64,000 nt of DNA, from the NCBI RefSeq assembly GCF_029029525.1, contig NZ_JAKJSC010000009.1:62001-126000 (forward strand). The letters run 5' to 3'. Made by a program: the position numbers and the translations under genes. Below are positions 62,609 through 64,000 of the stretch, in pieces. This DNA is from Labilibaculum sp. DW002. Its GTDB lineage: Bacteria; Bacteroidota; Bacteroidia; Bacteroidales; Marinifilaceae. The stretch's first letter is position 1, and each line of letters opens with the position of its first letter. The notes beneath the pieces were generated by a model, which did no database searches, was not told the DNA's origin, and saw only the letters and a list, made by a program, of their open reading frames with translations.

Positions 62609-64000
62609 ATGAAATTACCTAAATCGTTTTACAATTGGACTTCAATATTAGGAGCTAGCATAGCATCAATCACATTTTTCCTAATTGTCTTCTTTTTTGT
62701 AATCTCTGTTCTTTTCAATCAGGGAAGTTCTTACATGGGCTTAATAATTTATTTGGTATTGCCTGCATTTCTAATTATTGGCTTAATTCTAATTCCAATA
62801 GGAATGCTCATTCAGATTAGAAGAAAAAATAAACAAATGTTTATTGCTGAAGATATGAAGTGGCCTCGTGTTGATTTGAATGACCAAAAACATAGGAATG
62901 CATTCTCGCTATTTGTTATCATTAGTTTTATATTTCTCTTTCTATCCTCGGTAGGTAGTTACGAAGCCTTTGTTTATAGTGAGTCTGTAGAGTTTTGTGG
63001 AACACTTTGTCATTCGGTAATGGAACCAGAATATGCCACTTATAAAAAATCAGCACATGCTAAAGTTGCTTGTGTAGAATGCCATGTTGGAGAAGGTGCC
63101 GATTGGTATATGCGTTCAAAATTAAGTGGCTTGTATCAGGTTTATGCTGTTACTGTGGACAATTTTCCACGACCGATACCAACACCACTCGCTAATTTAC
63201 GTCCAGCTAGAGAAACCTGTGAACATTGCCATTGGCCAGAAAAGTTTTATCCTAAGCGAATCAAGAATCAAATCCATTTCTTGGCTGATGAAAACAATAC
63301 AGAATGGAATATTCAATTGACCATGAAAATTGGTCCCGATCATCACACGCAAAAATTATCGGAAGGCATTCATTGGCATATCAATCCAAATATCAAAATT
63401 GAATTTATGTCGGCCGATGAAAAGTCAGAATACATTCAGTGGGTAAAATACACCAATACTGAAACCGGAGAAGAACATATTTTTGAAGATCAAATGATGC
63501 CGCCAGACAGTGCATTTTACGCAGATGCTAAACTACACGAAATGGACTGTATGGATTGTCACAATCGACCTTCTCATGGTTATTTATCTCCACCTGATTA
63601 TATAGATGTATTCATGGCAAAACAGGAAATTGATCCTAAAATTCCATACATTAAATTTGCTGCTATGGAAGCATTAAAGGACACTTATTCGACAAAAGAT
63701 AGTGCCAACTTACTTATAGAACAAGTGATTCTCAATTTTTATAAAGAAAGCTATCCCGATATCGCAACACAATTTAATACAGCTATTGCAAAAGCAATTG
63801 AAGGCATTAAAACCGCTTATCATGAGAATACATTTCCAGAAATGAAAGTACGCTGGGATGTTTATCCCGATCACAAAAGCCATATGGAATCACAAGGATG
63901 TTTTCGTTGCCACGATGATAACCACACCAGTAAAGATGGAAGAGTCATTTCAAAAGATTGCAATCTCTGTCATTCTATTACCGTACAAGGCACGCCAGAT
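62609..64000 (+). CDS. NapC/NirT-family multihaem cytochrome c, N-terminal part (runs off window)
   Basis: 464 codons from the ATG at 62609 with no stop at the edge. Three membrane helices are visible near the N-terminus: about 17-37, 45-70 and 100-117. A NapC-like start then begins with SVEFCGTLCHSVMEPEYATYKKSAHAKV, where the first haem motif is C-x3-C-H, followed by CVECH, CEHCH, CMDCH, CFRCH and CNLCH: six haem sites so far. It should carry electrons from menaquinol to periplasmic acceptors. A conserved GPDHHTQKLSEGIHWH segment carries extra His ligands. More haem sites may lie downstream. Confidence 0.88.
   Translation, partial: MKLPKSFYNWTSILGASIASITFFLIVFFFVISVLFNQGSSYMGLIIYLVLPAFLIIGLILIPIGMLIQIRRKNKQMFIAEDMKWPRVDLNDQKHRNAFSLFVIISFIFLFLSSVGSYEAFVYSESVEFCGTLCHSVMEPEYATYKKSAHAKVACVECHVGEGADWYMRSKLSGLYQVYAVTVDNFPRPIPTPLANLRPARETCEHCHWPEKFYPKRIKNQIHFLADENNTEWNIQLTMKIGPDHHTQKLSEGIHWHINPNIKIEFMSADEKSEYIQWVKYTNTETGEEHIFEDQMMPPDSAFYADAKLHEMDCMDCHNRPSHGYLSPPDYIDVFMAKQEIDPKIPYIKFAAMEALKDTYSTKDSANLLIEQVILNFYKESYPDIATQFNTAIAKAIEGIKTAYHENTFPEMKVRWDVYPDHKSHMESQGCFRCHDDNHTSKDGRVISKDCNLCHSITVQGTPD

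Noticed and set aside
1-64000. CRISPR arrays, tRNA or rRNA genes, insertion sequences
   Set aside because: I looked for regularly spaced repeats, cloverleaf-like genes and transposase motifs and found none that could be supported.

Overview
The window is AT-rich DNA from a Bacteroidota bacterium. The evidence is the set of lineage-typical families (DUF5606, DUF3276/PUR, long NusB, YbbR-like protein, DUF4105, NapC-type multihaem cytochrome), promoters of the TTTG / TAnnTTTG type, and start codons preceded by A-rich stretches rather than Shine-Dalgarno sequences. A complete menaquinone pathway, polysulfide/thiosulfate-reductase-like genes, a fused FeoAB and ATP-dependent PEP carboxykinase suggest an anaerobic or facultative marine lineage. 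A member of the Marinilabiliales/Marinifilaceae is my guess from general resemblance; no database search was possible.

Layout. 1-6.1 kb: partial acetyltransferase, then a housekeeping run on the minus strand (nusB, DUF1573 lipoprotein, yajC, ybbR-like, coaE, djlA-like, DUF5606) and the PUR-family gene on plus. 6.2-9.2 kb: iron uptake (feoAB fusion plus a small Cys-rich membrane protein). 9.2-11.4 kb: ornithine carbamoyltransferase and carbamate kinase. 11.8-20.7 kb: lipoprotein, ftsK, lolA, a TPR histidine kinase, a DUF4105 protein, acyl-ACP thioesterase and a HupE/UreJ-like protein. 20.7-28.3 kb: pyruvate kinase, aroQ, xerD, pckA, NRDE protein, DinB-like protein and ATP-grasp enzyme. 28.4-36.6 kb: FadL-type porin, then a sulfur-respiration operon (psrA-B-C, two YeeE/YedE halves, a Cys-tailed rhodanese-like protein), with mobA upstream to make its molybdopterin dinucleotide cofactor. 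36.7-50.6 kb: msrA, a secreted protein, and the classical menaquinone pathway in two blocks (menA-C-E and menI-F-D-B) separated by unrelated genes. 50.8-54.5 kb: cold-shock protein, asnA with its leader, and small proteins. 54.6-60.6 kb: an NtrY/NtrC-type pair divergent from a MacB-like ABC exporter with a candidate sigma-54 promoter. 60.7-64 kb: DGC protein, tandem adenylate kinase, and a NapC/NirT-type multihaem cytochrome that runs off the window.

The standout is the leader of asnA (51130-51472). A well-spaced Bacteroidota promoter is followed by two tandem transcription attenuators. Each has its own very short Asn-rich leader ORF (8 of 25 residues; then 9 of 17 residues including eight Asn in a row), an antiterminator segment at the leader stop codon complementary to the 5' arm of the following terminator, and a strong hairpin with a U-tract. 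The last Asn codon of each leader is placed so that a ribosome stalled there would stop just short of the antiterminator segment. This is a ribosome-mediated asparagine sensor built twice in series. The second leader also ends in Pro-Pro-Gly-stop, which could act as a brake in the opposite direction.

The genes work together around anaerobic energy metabolism. Menaquinone feeds the Psr-type reductase and probably the NapC-type cytochrome; MobA supplies the reductase cofactor; Feo supplies iron for its clusters and haems; PEPCK, pyruvate kinase and carbamate kinase handle substrate-level phosphorylation.
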